From positions 79,660-143,659 of the forward strand of contig NZ_KQ033877.1 of assembly GCF_000967245.1 (NCBI RefSeq): a stretch of DNA of 64,000 nt, in the 5' to 3' direction. Shown piece by piece: positions 18,539-28,294 of the stretch. The stretch is from Bombilactobacillus mellis. GTDB taxonomy: Bacteria > Bacillota > Bacilli > Lactobacillales > Lactobacillaceae. The notes under the pieces are model-generated. The model saw nothing but the letters and a program-made list of their open reading frames with translations, was not told where the DNA came from and searched no databases. Each line of letters opens with the position of its first letter. Position 1 is the stretch's first letter. The position numbers and the translations under genes were made by a program.

Positions 18539-19966
18539 ATGGATAAGGAATTAAAGCAACTTGATAATACGTTTCGTAAATTACCTCAATATCCAACAAA
18601 AGTAATTCAATTTGGTGAAGGCAATTTTTTAAGAGCTTTTATTGATTGGCAGATTCAGCAGATGAATAAACAAGGTTTATTTCAAGGAGGTGTAGCTGTA
18701 GTCCAGCCAATAGATAGGGGCATGACTAAAGTATTAGACGAACAAGATGATCTCTATACAACTTTGTTAGAAGGAAAATTAAACGGACAAAAAGTCCAAG
18801 ATCATGAAATTATTGAGAGTATCAATGAAACTATTCGCCCATATGAAGATTATCAATCATATTTAGATCTGGCTAAAAACGATGATATTCAATTTATTTT
18901 TTCAAATACTACAGAAGCAGGTATTGCTTTTGATGAAAACGATAACCTAACGGATCAGCCGCAAAACTCTTATCCTGGAAAACTAACAGCCTTACTTTAT
19001 GAAAGATTTAAGTTGGGCAAGAAAGGTTTTCAGATTATTCCGTGTGAACTAATTAATCATAATGGTAATACCCTAAAGGAAATAGTCCTAAAATATGCAC
19101 AATTATGGGATTTAGGTCAGGATTTTGTAGACTGGATTAATCAGGAAAATGACTTTTATGCTACTTTGGTAGATCGGATTGTTCCGGGATATCCAAAAGA
19201 AAGAGCAGCAGATTTAGAAAAAGAATGGAATTATCATGATCGCTTAATTGTCAAAGCAGAACCATTTTTGATTTTTGTTATTGAAGGCGATAAGAAGTTA
19301 GAAAAGTTATTACCCTTAAAAGAGGCTGGATTAAATGTAGTCGTAACTGATGATATGCAGCCTTATCGTAATCGTAAGGTATCGTTATTGAACGGACCTC
19401 ACACAACAATGAGCCCTATTGCTCGTCTAGCAGGCATTGATACTGTGGGACAGGTAATGAAGGATCCAGATTTTTATAAATTTATAAATGATGAAATGTA
19501 TCAGGAAATTATTCCTACTGTAGCTTTACCTGAACAAGAATTGAATGATTACGCAGAAGGTGTCAAAGAAAGATTTGAAAATCCCTATGTTAATCATGAG
19601 TTAAGTTCTATTGCTTTAAATAGTATTTCAAAATTTCAAGCTCGTTTATTACCCACCTTTAAACGCTATTTTGCTAAAGAGAAAAAACTACCTCTGAGAA
19701 TTACGCTAGCTTTAGCCAGTTACTTAAAGATTTATGCTGGAAAAGCAGATTTTGCTCCGGAGGATACACCAGAAGTTTTAGCTGAATTTAAAGAATTACG
19801 ACAGAAAGATAATTATGTTCAAGCTACTCTGGCTGATGAAAAATTATGGGGTGAGGATTTGACCCAATTTCCCGGTTTGATCGACTTAGTGAAACAAGAT
19901 TTACAAATTATTGACCAACAAGGATCTCGTAAAGCGGTGCAAATGATTAACGAAAAGGAAGATTAA
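18539..19966 (+). CDS. uxaB: Tagaturonate reductase
   Basis: Mannitol-dehydrogenase-family enzyme of 475 aa. The N-terminal Rossmann region starts VIQFGEGNFLRAF. IFSNTTEAGI and IIPCELINHNG are typical of altronate oxidoreductase (UxaB), and VTDDMQPYRNRKVSLLNGPHT is the C-terminal domain lysine/asparagine motif. It reduces D-tagaturonate to D-altronate with NADH. I chose the ATG at 18539 because TGGAGG ends 5 nt before it; the ATGs at 18527 and 18536 overlap or crowd that site. It is followed after 2 bp by uxaA. Confidence 0.92.
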   Translation: MDKELKQLDNTFRKLPQYPTKVIQFGEGNFLRAFIDWQIQQMNKQGLFQGGVAVVQPIDRGMTKVLDEQDDLYTTLLEGKLNGQKVQDHEIIESINETIRPYEDYQSYLDLAKNDDIQFIFSNTTEAGIAFDENDNLTDQPQNSYPGKLTALLYERFKLGKKGFQIIPCELINHNGNTLKEIVLKYAQLWDLGQDFVDWINQENDFYATLVDRIVPGYPKERAADLEKEWNYHDRLIVKAEPFLIFVIEGDKKLEKLLPLKEAGLNVVVTDDMQPYRNRKVSLLNGPHTTMSPIARLAGIDTVGQVMKDPDFYKFINDEMYQEIIPTVALPEQELNDYAEGVKERFENPYVNHELSSIALNSISKFQARLLPTFKRYFAKEKKLPLRITLALASYLKIYAGKADFAPEDTPEVLAEFKELRQKDNYVQATLADEKLWGEDLTQFPGLIDLVKQDLQIIDQQGSRKAVQMINEKED

Positions 19967-19968
19967 TT

Positions 19969-21471
19969 ATGAATCAATTTATTATTTTAAATCCTAAGGA
20001 TTCAGTAGGCGTCGCCTTACAAGATTTATCGGCGGAAACTCCGATTGTATTAGACGATGGCACTTCTTTTACACTGCAAGAAGATATTAAAAGAGGGCAT
20101 AAGTTTGCTTTAAAAAATATTGCCACAGATGAAAACGTAATTAAATATGGTTTTACCATTGGTCATGCTACACAACCTATTAATCAAGGAGCGTGGCTGC
20201 ACACCCATAATGTCAAAACTAATTTATCCGGAGAATTAACTTACACTTACAATCCTGTAAAATTTGAAAATAAAGTAGCAAAAGATTCTCGGACTTTCAT
20301 GGGATATAAACGTCCTAATGGTAAGGTGGGAATTCGCAATGATTTATATATCATCCCCACAGTGGGCTGTATTAATCCACTGTTAGATATTATCGTGGAA
20401 CAATTTAAAGCGCTTTATCCGGATAATGGTTCTTTTGATAATGTAGTAGTTTTAAAGCATCCTTATGGTTGTTCTCAACTGGGAGATGATTTTGAGCAGA
20501 CACGAAAGATATTAGTAGATGCTGCCTTACAGCCTAACGCAGGCGGGGTTTTGATTTTTGGTTTAGGTTGTGAAAATAACCAAATGGAAGGTATGAAGGC
20601 GGAATTAGAAAAAGCTGGTGGTCCGATTGATCCTCAACGAATTAAATTTTTGGTCTCTCAAGAAGTAGATGATGAATTAGGTACTGCTTTAGATATGTTA
20701 AAAGAAATTAACGCCGCAGCAGCTAATGACGTTAGGACTCCCCAACCGTTAAGTGAGTTAAAAATTGGCCTTAAATGTGGTGGTTCTGATGGATTGTCTG
20801 GGGTCACTGCCAATCCTTTATTAGGAAGATTATCTGATTTTGTTACTGCCCAAGGCGGAGCAACAGTTTTAACTGAAGTTCCTGAAATGTTTGGGGCTGA
20901 GACTATTCTGATGTCGCGGGCTAAAGATGAAGCCACTTTTGAAAAGATTGTTTCTTTAATTAATGATTTTAAAAAATACTTCGAGTCATTTAATCAGCCT
21001 ATCTATGAAAATCCGTCTCCTGGTAATAAAGAAGGTGGGATTACCACTCTAGAAGATAAATCATTAGGCTGTACACAAAAATCGGGAACGTCACCAGTTA
21101 ACGATGTCTTACAATACGGAGAAAAGATTCGGACTAATGGTTTGAGTTTATTACAATCCCCTGGTAATGATTTGATTTCTTCTTCAGCTGAAGCCTCGGC
21201 TGATTGCCAAATGGTTCTCTTTACTACGGGAAGAGGAACACCTTTTGCCACTTATGTACCTACGGTGAAGGTCTCATCTAATTCTTATATTGCTAAGAAA
21301 AAACCGCGCTGGATTGACTTTGATGCTGGACAATTAATGAATACACCTATGGATAAGTTAGCAGATCAATTTATTCAATACATTATTGATGTAGCCAGCG
21401 GTGAAAAAACTAATAATGAAAAGTATGGAATTCATGGCTTAGCTATCTTTAAAATAGGCGTAACTGAATAG
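19969..21471 (+). CDS. uxaA: Altronate dehydratase
   Basis: UxaA of 500 aa. An N-terminal SAF-type domain (about 1-95, with GHATQPINQGAWLHTHNV) precedes the large catalytic domain with GYKRPNGKVGIRNDLYIIPT, a conserved Cys in TVGCINP, KHPYGCSQ, GLGCENNQ and GLKCGGSDGLSG. These conserved cysteines bind the metal site needed for dehydration of D-altronate to 2-keto-3-deoxygluconate. It starts 2 bp after uxaB with translational coupling. A strong terminator follows. Confidence 0.93.
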   Translation: MNQFIILNPKDSVGVALQDLSAETPIVLDDGTSFTLQEDIKRGHKFALKNIATDENVIKYGFTIGHATQPINQGAWLHTHNVKTNLSGELTYTYNPVKFENKVAKDSRTFMGYKRPNGKVGIRNDLYIIPTVGCINPLLDIIVEQFKALYPDNGSFDNVVVLKHPYGCSQLGDDFEQTRKILVDAALQPNAGGVLIFGLGCENNQMEGMKAELEKAGGPIDPQRIKFLVSQEVDDELGTALDMLKEINAAAANDVRTPQPLSELKIGLKCGGSDGLSGVTANPLLGRLSDFVTAQGGATVLTEVPEMFGAETILMSRAKDEATFEKIVSLINDFKKYFESFNQPIYENPSPGNKEGGITTLEDKSLGCTQKSGTSPVNDVLQYGEKIRTNGLSLLQSPGNDLISSSAEASADCQMVLFTTGRGTPFATYVPTVKVSSNSYIAKKKPRWIDFDAGQLMNTPMDKLADQFIQYIIDVASGEKTNNEKYGIHGLAIFKIGVTE

Positions 21472-21475
21472 AATT

Positions 21476-21517
21476 AAATAAATGCTTCATTTGGGATTAA
21501 CCATGAAGCATTTATTT
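21476..21517. terminator. Bidirectional terminator between uxaA and the LacI gene
   Basis: Perfect 15-bp stem AAATAAATGCTTCAT (21476-21490) / ATGAAGCATTTATTT (21503-21517) with a 12-nt loop; suitable for both convergent genes. Confidence 0.88.
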
Positions 21518-21535
21518 TACTCAGAACCAGACTGT

Positions 21536-22561
21536 TTAACGGCGATCGGCAACGGAATTTCGAACAATGATTTCAGGAGTAATATTAATTTTGTCGATAT
21601 TTACTTTAGTGTTTTTTTGACTTAAAAGTTCTGTCAGTTTTTTGATGCCTAAATCTATAATCTTATCAGTTGGTTTTCGAACAGTGGTTAAACTGGGTAT
21701 AAGATATTTGGAATAGTCTGTGTTATCATAGCCGATAAAGGAAATATCTTCCGGTACTTGAAACCCTAATTCTTGGCAAGCCTTAATGGCACCTAGAGCC
21801 ATATCGTCATTTTCGCAAAAAACACAGGTAGGAATTTTGCCAGAAGTAAGAATTTGGCGCATGGCAATATTTCCACTTTTAGGTTTATAATCACCTGTTT
21901 TGACTAATTCTGGATTAATAGTTAAACCATATTGATGTAAAACATTATAAAAACCCCTGGTTCTTTCTTTGGTTGATTCGAAACTATCAATTCCCTTAAT
22001 AAGTCCAAATTTACGGTGGCCCATTCTAATTGCATAGGCCATCATATTTTTAACACCTAGAAAATCGTTACTACTGTAGTTAGAAATATCATTTCTAGAA
22101 ATTTGCCGATTTAAAACTACCACGGGCATTTGTCGATTTTTTATTTCAGCAATGAATTTATCATCACTTTTTGATTGACTGAGGACAATAATACCATCGT
22201 AATTATGACTAAGTAAATTTTTATTTTTACTGATGCTATTAATATCGTTAATTGCAAGTGTATAACCATTAGGTAAAATATTATTTGCTTGATTAATAAC
22301 TTCTTTTAAAAAACTTTCAGAAGTGCCTGAAGATAAACTGGTAAAAAAAACACCAATAATATAGGAATGTTTAGTTACTAAAGCTTTAGCTGTTAAATTA
22401 GGCACGTAACCTAACTTTTTAGCAAGAGCGATGATTTTGGCTTTGGTTTCAGGTTTTATATTAGAACTGTTGTTTAAAGCTCGTGAAACAGTAGTAGGAG
22501 AGACCTGAGCTAATTTAGCAATGGTCTTCAGCGTAATGTTTTGCTTAGGCAGCAATTTCAT
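21536..22561 (-). CDS. LacI-family transcriptional regulator of the hexuronate locus
   Basis: Regulator of 342 aa: helix-turn-helix LKTIAKLAQVSPTTVSRALN (about 10-29), hinge KKLGYVPNLTAKAL, then a periplasmic-binding-like effector domain ending in DISFIGYDNTDYSKYLIPS and TVRKPT. Start chosen at the ATG 22561 because GGAGG sits 7 nt before it; a GTG at 22603 would add 14 atypical residues. It sits next to uxaBA. A half-site ATCGTTAA (22668-22675) matching the operators at 18197 and 18466 lies upstream, suggesting autoregulation. Likely inducer: a hexuronate or pathway intermediate (inferred). Confidence 0.87.
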   Translation of the reverse strand: MKLLPKQNITLKTIAKLAQVSPTTVSRALNNSSNIKPETKAKIIALAKKLGYVPNLTAKALVTKHSYIIGVFFTSLSSGTSESFLKEVINQANNILPNGYTLAINDINSISKNKNLLSHNYDGIIVLSQSKSDDKFIAEIKNRQMPVVVLNRQISRNDISNYSSNDFLGVKNMMAYAIRMGHRKFGLIKGIDSFESTKERTRGFYNVLHQYGLTINPELVKTGDYKPKSGNIAMRQILTSGKIPTCVFCENDDMALGAIKACQELGFQVPEDISFIGYDNTDYSKYLIPSLTTVRKPTDKIIDLGIKKLTELLSQKNTKVNIDKINITPEIIVRNSVADRR

Positions 22562-22742
22562 GTAGGGGCCTCCATCTAATGAGAGAGAAGATGTTATCTT
22601 CACCCACTAATATGTTTATGCTTATTAATAATAAACATTTCATTATTATAATTTCAAGCAAAATTAATTAACGATAAAAAAGAGCGCCATTTTAAAAGAA
22701 TTTAAAGTTCAAAATTAATAATTAGGATAAAGACTATTACAT

Positions 22743-22770
22743 TATGATTTAGTTAATCTTAACAGTTAAG
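22743..22770 (+). promoter_or_regulatory. Putative promoter and palindrome ahead of the suf operon
   Basis: TATGAT (22743-22748) is a candidate -10; the -35 is weak. The palindrome CTTAAC-A-GTTAAG (22758-22770) lies where early transcript would be, directly before the sufC ribosome site GGGAG. It could be an operator. No Fur, IscR or other binding protein can be assigned. Confidence 0.35.
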
Positions 22771-22785
22771 GGAGATATTTCAGTA

Positions 22786-23610
22786 ATGAAAAAGTTAGAA
22801 ATTAAAGACTTGCATGTCAGTGTTACTAGTGAAGAGCAGGGACAGCAAATTACTAAAGAAATTTTAACAGGCGTGAATTTAACCATTAAGACAGGGGAAA
22901 TTCATGCCATTATGGGTCCGAATGGAACTGGGAAATCGACTTTATCCCAAACCATTATGGGAAATTCAGCTTACCAAGTCACTCAAGGCGATATTTTGCT
23001 GGACGGAGAAAGTATTTTAGCTTGGCCTGTTGATCAACGAGCGCGTCAAGGTCTGTTTTTGGCCATGCAATATCCTGCAGAAATTCAAGGGGTTACCAAC
23101 GCCGAATTTTTAAGAACTGCAATTAATGCCCGCCGCCCTAATGACCAGCCGATGAGTGTACGAGATTTTATTCAAGAGTTAGATAAAAATTTACAATTGT
23201 TAGATATGAATGAATCCATGGCTGAAAGATATTTAAATGAAGGATTTTCCGGTGGTGAAAAAAAACGTAATGAGATATTGCAGCTACTAATGATCAAACC
23301 CAGTTTTGCACTCTTGGATGAGATTGATTCTGGTTTGGATATTGATGCTTTGCAGGTAGTAGCTAAAGGGGTGAACTCTATGCGGGGAGACAATTTCGGC
23401 TCCTTAATTATTACCCATTATCAGCGCTTGTTAAATTATATTGTGCCTGATTTTGTTCATGTGATGATGGGGGGAAAAATAATCCAATCAGGTGATGCCC
23501 AATTAGCTAAGCGTTTAGAGCAAGAAGGTTATGCTGGTCTCCGAGATGAATTAGGTTTAAATATTGATTTAGTAGATGAATCTGCGGAGGCCAAAAATGA
23601 GCGTAATTAA
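22786..23610 (+). CDS. sufC: Fe-S cluster scaffold ATPase SufC
   Basis: ABC-type ATPase of 274 aa: Walker A GPNGTGKST (44-52), Q-loop region FLAMQYPAEIQGVT, signature GFSGGEKKR and Walker B FALLDEIDSGLD, with the SufC-specific VVAKGVNSMR and ITHYQRLLNYI. Partner of SufB and SufD in the SufBC2D scaffold that builds iron-sulfur clusters in the cytosol. First gene of the operon sufC-D-S-U-B, the usual Gram-positive order, and overlaps sufD by 14 bp. Confidence 0.95.
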   Translation: MKKLEIKDLHVSVTSEEQGQQITKEILTGVNLTIKTGEIHAIMGPNGTGKSTLSQTIMGNSAYQVTQGDILLDGESILAWPVDQRARQGLFLAMQYPAEIQGVTNAEFLRTAINARRPNDQPMSVRDFIQELDKNLQLLDMNESMAERYLNEGFSGGEKKRNEILQLLMIKPSFALLDEIDSGLDIDALQVVAKGVNSMRGDNFGSLIITHYQRLLNYIVPDFVHVMMGGKIIQSGDAQLAKRLEQEGYAGLRDELGLNIDLVDESAEAKNERN

Positions 23611-24871
23611 AACCAATCTCGAACAGTCTCTTCATAGCATTAGCCAACAGCATCAAGAACCGGTATGGTTTTTGCAGCAGCGACAAGCGGCTTTAAAATT
23701 AATTTCGCAGTTATCCTGGCCTGTAATTCCCCAATTTCATTTTCATGATTGGCCCTTAATTGCTCCGATGGACTCACAAATCTGTACTTCAGATGTACCT
23801 AAAGTTGACCCTGCTAATTTAGATAATTTTATTATTCAAAAAGGACAATCTACAGGACAAGTACAATTAAATCCTGAGCTGCAGGCTCAAGGTGTTATTG
23901 TTACTGACATTTTTACTGCTTTACAAACTTATCCGCAACTGTTGCGTAAATATTATTTTAAAGCTGCATTGCGTCCAGATGAAGATAAACTTATTAGTTA
24001 TAATTGTGCGCTGATGAATAATGGTATTTTTATTTATATACCCGAGAATGTGCATTTGTCTGAAACTATAACTGTCAAGATTATCCAAGATAATACTTTC
24101 AAAGAGCCCTTAGTTCATCATCTTTTACTGGTAGCCGGCAGTAGAAGTCAGGTTTCGGTCATGACCCAATTATCGTCTCAAGGAGATCAAACTAATGTTG
24201 CTAATTGTGTAGTAGAAATTATTGCACAAGAATATAGTCGGGTCCATTTTGCCGCTATAGATGAATTAGCAATTAATACAAGAGCTTATTTAAATCGTCG
24301 AGCAGTTGTGGCGGACCAGGCCCAGGTTGAATGGTCTATTGGGATGATGAATGATGGTCCTACGATTGGCGATTTTGCTTCGGAATTAAACGGACGTGAA
24401 TCTCAATCTGACGCTCAGGTAATAGCAATAAGTACGGGTCAGCAACGTGTCGGAGTTAATACTAGAGTCGTTAATCGTGGTCAACAAACCGTGGGCAATA
24501 TCGTGCAGCGGGGAATTTTATTAGATCAATCACAGTTAACTTTTAATGGTATTGGACATATTATTCACGGTGCTCATGGGGCCAACGCGGAACAAGAAAA
24601 TCGAGTTTTAATGTTATCTGATCAAGCGCGCGGTGATGCTAATCCTATTTTGTTAATTGATGAAAATGATGTTTTAGCCGGACATGCTGCCAGCATTGGT
24701 CAAGTCGATCAGGAACAAATGTATTATTTAATGAGTCGGGGCATTGATGCTCAAACCGCCCAAAATTTAGTTATTCGTGGCTTTTTAGGGCCGGTCATTG
24801 CTGGAATGCCTAATAATCAAATGCGCCAGCAATTAATTGCTACTGTGGAAAGGAAATTAATTCATGGTTAA
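23597..24871 (+). CDS. sufD: Fe-S cluster assembly protein SufD
   Basis: SufB/SufD-family beta-helix protein of 424 aa; the C-terminal part has GHAASIGQVDQEQMYYLMSR, which is diagnostic. It forms the SufBC2D scaffold with SufC and SufB. The start is the ATG at 23597, with GGAGG 6 nt upstream inside sufC. An earlier in-frame ATG at 23576 lacks a ribosome site. It overlaps sufC by 14 bp and sufS by 8 bp, so translation is coupled. Confidence 0.92.
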   Translation: MSVIKTNLEQSLHSISQQHQEPVWFLQQRQAALKLISQLSWPVIPQFHFHDWPLIAPMDSQICTSDVPKVDPANLDNFIIQKGQSTGQVQLNPELQAQGVIVTDIFTALQTYPQLLRKYYFKAALRPDEDKLISYNCALMNNGIFIYIPENVHLSETITVKIIQDNTFKEPLVHHLLLVAGSRSQVSVMTQLSSQGDQTNVANCVVEIIAQEYSRVHFAAIDELAINTRAYLNRRAVVADQAQVEWSIGMMNDGPTIGDFASELNGRESQSDAQVIAISTGQQRVGVNTRVVNRGQQTVGNIVQRGILLDQSQLTFNGIGHIIHGAHGANAEQENRVLMLSDQARGDANPILLIDENDVLAGHAASIGQVDQEQMYYLMSRGIDAQTAQNLVIRGFLGPVIAGMPNNQMRQQLIATVERKLIHG

Positions 24872-26099
24872 GAGTTTAGCTAATGTTGCAGCTGATTTTC
24901 CTATTTTAGAACACAAAATTAATGGTGAACGTCTAGCTTATCTGGATAATGCCGCTACAACCCAAATGCCACAGCCAATATTAGATAAAACACAAAATTT
25001 TTATCAAACTAAAAACGCGAATGTTCATCGTGGAGTATATACTTTAGCTCAAGAAGCTACCGAAGCTTATGAGCAAGCTCGACAAAAAGTACAACATTTT
25101 ATTCATGCTGCCCACGCAAATGAGATCGTTTTTACCCATGGGACTACGGAGTCTTTAAACTTAATTGTGCATTCTTACGGGGAACAATATCTACACGCTG
25201 GAGATGAGATTGTTCTTTCTGTCATGGAACACCATAGTAATTTGGTTCCTTGGCAACAATTAGCTTTGAAAAAAGGAATTAAGCTAAATTATATTAACTT
25301 AACCAAAGATCATGAGCTTGATTTAGTTGAGCTTAAACAAAAAATTACCAATAAAACTAAAGTAGTTGCTCTCTGCCATGTCAGCAATGTCTTAGGTGTT
25401 ATTAATCCTATTGAACAAATTGCTCATTGGGCGCATCAAAAAGGGGCTATTTTAGTAGTAGATGGTGCTCAAGCAATACCCCATATGTGCGTAGATGTGC
25501 AGAAATTAGATGTGGATTTTTATGCTTTTTCAGGCCATAAAATGCTTGCTCCCACAGGTATTGGTGTTTTGTATGGTAAATATGAATTATTAGAGCAGCT
25601 AAAACCGTGGCAATATGGCGGAGAAATGATCAATCACGTAGGCTTATATCAAAGTAGCTGGGCAGATTTGCCAGCCAAATTAGAAGCGGGAACTCCTAAT
25701 ATTATCGGTGCTCTCGGTTTAGGTTGGGCAATTGATTATTTACAGCAGTTCGGTATGAGTCAAATTGCAGATTATGAACAAAAATTACTTGCTTATTTGT
25801 TACCACGATTAAAAGAAATACCCGGCATTACAATTTATAGTCCACAACAGCAGCTGGCAAGTGGAATTGTTTCTTTTAATTTGCAGGGTATTCATCCGCA
25901 TGATGTAGCTACTGCCTTGGATCAAGAGGGTGTAGAGGTTCGTGCCGGCCATCACTGTGCCCAGCCACTGATGCAAACATTAGGTATTAATGCGAGTGTA
26001 CGAATAAGTATATATTTATATAATACATTGGCAGATATTAAACAATTATTAACTGCACTACAAGAAACAAGGGAGTTTTTCACTTATGAGTCTAAGTAA
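24864..26099 (+). CDS. sufS: Cysteine desulfurase SufS
   Basis: Type II PLP cysteine desulfurase of 411 aa. YLDNAATTQMP opens the protein, THGTTESLN and the HHSN stretch bind PLP, SGHK holds the PLP lysine (Lys226), and RAGHHCAQP carries the catalytic Cys365. It removes sulfur from cysteine as a persulfide and passes it to SufU, encoded next with a 14-bp overlap. Confidence 0.95.
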   Translation: MVKSLANVAADFPILEHKINGERLAYLDNAATTQMPQPILDKTQNFYQTKNANVHRGVYTLAQEATEAYEQARQKVQHFIHAAHANEIVFTHGTTESLNLIVHSYGEQYLHAGDEIVLSVMEHHSNLVPWQQLALKKGIKLNYINLTKDHELDLVELKQKITNKTKVVALCHVSNVLGVINPIEQIAHWAHQKGAILVVDGAQAIPHMCVDVQKLDVDFYAFSGHKMLAPTGIGVLYGKYELLEQLKPWQYGGEMINHVGLYQSSWADLPAKLEAGTPNIIGALGLGWAIDYLQQFGMSQIADYEQKLLAYLLPRLKEIPGITIYSPQQQLASGIVSFNLQGIHPHDVATALDQEGVEVRAGHHCAQPLMQTLGINASVRISIYLYNTLADIKQLLTALQETREFFTYESK

Positions 26100-26535
26100 G
26101 CTAAATAATTTATATCGCGAAGTAATTTTGGATCATGCTCAGCATCCTCATAATTATGGTGCTATTGCAAACGCTAATTATTGCGCTACTCTAGAGAATA
26201 CTAGCTGTGGAGATCTGATTCATTTACAACTTTATTTAAACTCACAAGATACGATTACACAGATTGGCTTTACGGGTAATGGTTGTACAATCAGCCAAGC
26301 ATCAGCTAGTATGATGACTGATGCTATCAAAGGTAAAACTAAAGAGCAGGCCTTATTAAGAGCTCATATTTTTTCACAGATGATGCTGGGAGTTCAATGT
26401 ACACAAGCTGATTTATCATTATTACAAGATGCAGCTATCCTAGCTGTAGTTGTAAAATTTCCTACGCGTATTAAATGTGCCACGCTTGCTTGGTGGTCAT
26501 TAAAAAAGGCGTTGAAAGAAAATGAGGGAGAATAA
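26086..26535 (+). CDS. sufU: Sulfur-transfer zinc protein SufU
   Basis: SufU of 149 aa with the three zinc cysteines Cys41 (NTSCGD), Cys67 (GNGCTIS) and Cys131 ([10 protein letters not shown]), plus Asp43, the canonical ligand set. It accepts persulfide from SufS by zinc-ligand swapping and hands it to the SufBCD scaffold. The SufU insertion and the GVxxFPTRxKC ending distinguish it from IscU. The GGGAG ribosome site lies inside sufS; sufB begins 1 bp after the stop. Confidence 0.94.
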   Translation: MSLSKLNNLYREVILDHAQHPHNYGAIANANYCATLENTSCGDLIHLQLYLNSQDTITQIGFTGNGCTISQASASMMTDAIKGKTKEQALLRAHIFSQMMLGVQCTQADLSLLQDAAILAVVVKFPTRIKCATLAWWSLKKALKENEGE

Positions 26536-26536
26536 G

Positions 26537-27943
26537 ATGGCAGACATACCAAATATTGTTTCAGAAAAGCACAATTATGAATATGGCTTTCATGATGATT
26601 TGCAGCCCAAATTTTCTACAGGGCGAGGCTTAACTGAGGATACAGTACGTCAAATTTCCAAGGCTAAGCAAGAACCGCAATGGATGCTAGATTATCGCTT
26701 AAAGGCTTATCAAATATATCAAAAATTACCAATGCCGAACTTTGGTCCGGATTTATCCGGCATTGATTTAGAAAACATGCTTTATTATCAAAAGATGACC
26801 GATAAAAAATATCGGGATTGGAATGAAGTGCCCAACCAAATAAAAACCACTTTTGAGCGTTTAGGAGTTCCTGAAGCAGAGCGGAAATATTTAGCAGGTT
26901 CTTCAGCACAGTATGAATCAGAGGTTGTCTATCATAAAATGCAGGAGCAATTTCAGCAATTAGGGATTATTTTTACTGATACCGATACCGCTTTAAAAAA
27001 ATACCCACGCTTATTTAAAAAATGGTTCGGCAAGTTGGTGCAGCCGACAAGTAATAAATTTACGGCTTTAAATGCCGCCGTTTGGTCCGGTGGAACTTTT
27101 ATATATGTACCCAAGGGAGTGCGGACTAAGACACCAATACAATCTTATTTTCGGATTAATGCAGAAAATTCTGGTCAATTTGAGCGTACTCTGATTATTG
27201 TCGATGAGGGAGCCAGTGTTGATTATGTCGAGGGCTGTACTGCTCCTAATTATTCATCTGATAGCCTACATGCTGCGGTAGTCGAAGTAAATGTTTTGAA
27301 AGATGCTTATTGTCGCTACACTACTATTCAGAATTGGTCCACAAATGTCTATAGTTTGGAAACTAAAAGAGCTGCTGCTGCTGAAAATGCTACTATGGAA
27401 TGGGTTGATGGTAATTTAGGTTCTAAAACTACCATGAAATATCCTAGTGTTTATTTAAATGGCCCTCATGCTCGCGGAACCATGTTGTCGATTGCTGTAG
27501 CGGGCAAGGGAATGGATCAAGATTCAGGCGCCCGAATGGTGCATAATGCTCCTCATACTTCTAGTTCCATTGTTTCCAAATCGATTGCTAAAGATGGTGG
27601 AGCCGTAGATTATCGTGGGACGGTAATTTTTAATGAGAATTCAACCGGTTCCAAGTCTCATGTTGAATGTGACACCATTATAATGGATGATCAATCTACA
27701 TCAGATACTATTCCTTATAATAAGGTTTTAAATGGTCATGTAGCCATGGAACATGAAGCGCGAGTATCTAAAATCTCAGAAGAACAATTATATTATTTAA
27801 TGAGCCGTGGTATTTCAGAAGCCAAAGCCACTGAAATGATAGTAATGGGCTTTGTAGAGCCTTTTACTAAAAAACTGCCAATGGAATATGCTGTTGAATT
27901 AAATCGTTTGATTAGTTTTGAAATGGAAGGTTCCATTGGTTAA
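26537..27943 (+). CDS. sufB: Fe-S cluster scaffold protein SufB
   Basis: SufB of 468 aa. Diagnostic segments are [49 protein letters not shown] and [19 protein letters not shown] near the end. It is the cluster-bearing subunit of SufBC2D. The ATG at 26537 has AGGGAG about 7 nt ahead, making it a better start than the ATG at 26522 within sufU. It ends 16 bp before the SufT-like gene. Confidence 0.95.
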   Translation: MADIPNIVSEKHNYEYGFHDDLQPKFSTGRGLTEDTVRQISKAKQEPQWMLDYRLKAYQIYQKLPMPNFGPDLSGIDLENMLYYQKMTDKKYRDWNEVPNQIKTTFERLGVPEAERKYLAGSSAQYESEVVYHKMQEQFQQLGIIFTDTDTALKKYPRLFKKWFGKLVQPTSNKFTALNAAVWSGGTFIYVPKGVRTKTPIQSYFRINAENSGQFERTLIIVDEGASVDYVEGCTAPNYSSDSLHAAVVEVNVLKDAYCRYTTIQNWSTNVYSLETKRAAAAENATMEWVDGNLGSKTTMKYPSVYLNGPHARGTMLSIAVAGKGMDQDSGARMVHNAPHTSSSIVSKSIAKDGGAVDYRGTVIFNENSTGSKSHVECDTIIMDDQSTSDTIPYNKVLNGHVAMEHEARVSKISEEQLYYLMSRGISEAKATEMIVMGFVEPFTKKLPMEYAVELNRLISFEMEGSIG

Positions 27944-27959
27944 TCCGGAGGATTAATGA

Positions 27960-28280
27960 ATGACAGAATTATCTGATAAAGATTTAGAAAACCAAGTAGC
28001 AGCAGCCTTAGAGGAAGTTGATGATCCAGAATTAGGAATTGACCTAATTAATTTAGGGTTAATTTATGATATTCAGGTGCAAAAAAGAACTTGTACTATT
28101 ACGATGACCTTAACAATTATGGGTTGTCCTTTGGCAGATACACTGGATAAACAAATTAAAGAAGCAGTCACAGCTATTGCTGGGATTGACGAATGTCAAA
28201 TTAATTTAGTTTGGGAGCCGGCTTGGAGTATAGATCGATTGAGTCGCTATGCGCGTCTAACTTTAGGAATTCATGATTAA
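27960..28280 (+). CDS. SufT-like MIP18/DUF59 iron-sulfur assembly factor
   Basis: Protein of 106 aa with the DUF59 (MIP18) fold: LEEVDDPELGIDLINLGLIY, then MTLTIMGCPLADTL with the conserved Cys, and a C-terminal VWEPAWSIDRLS. Relatives (SufT, PaaD, yeast Cia2) help deliver Fe-S clusters to target proteins. It follows sufB by 16 bp with a CCGGAGG ribosome site 8 nt before the ATG, so it is the sixth gene of the suf operon. Confidence 0.88.
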   Translation: MTELSDKDLENQVAAALEEVDDPELGIDLINLGLIYDIQVQKRTCTITMTLTIMGCPLADTLDKQIKEAVTAIAGIDECQINLVWEPAWSIDRLSRYARLTLGIHD

Positions 28281-28294
28281 TTGAGGTCAGAAAA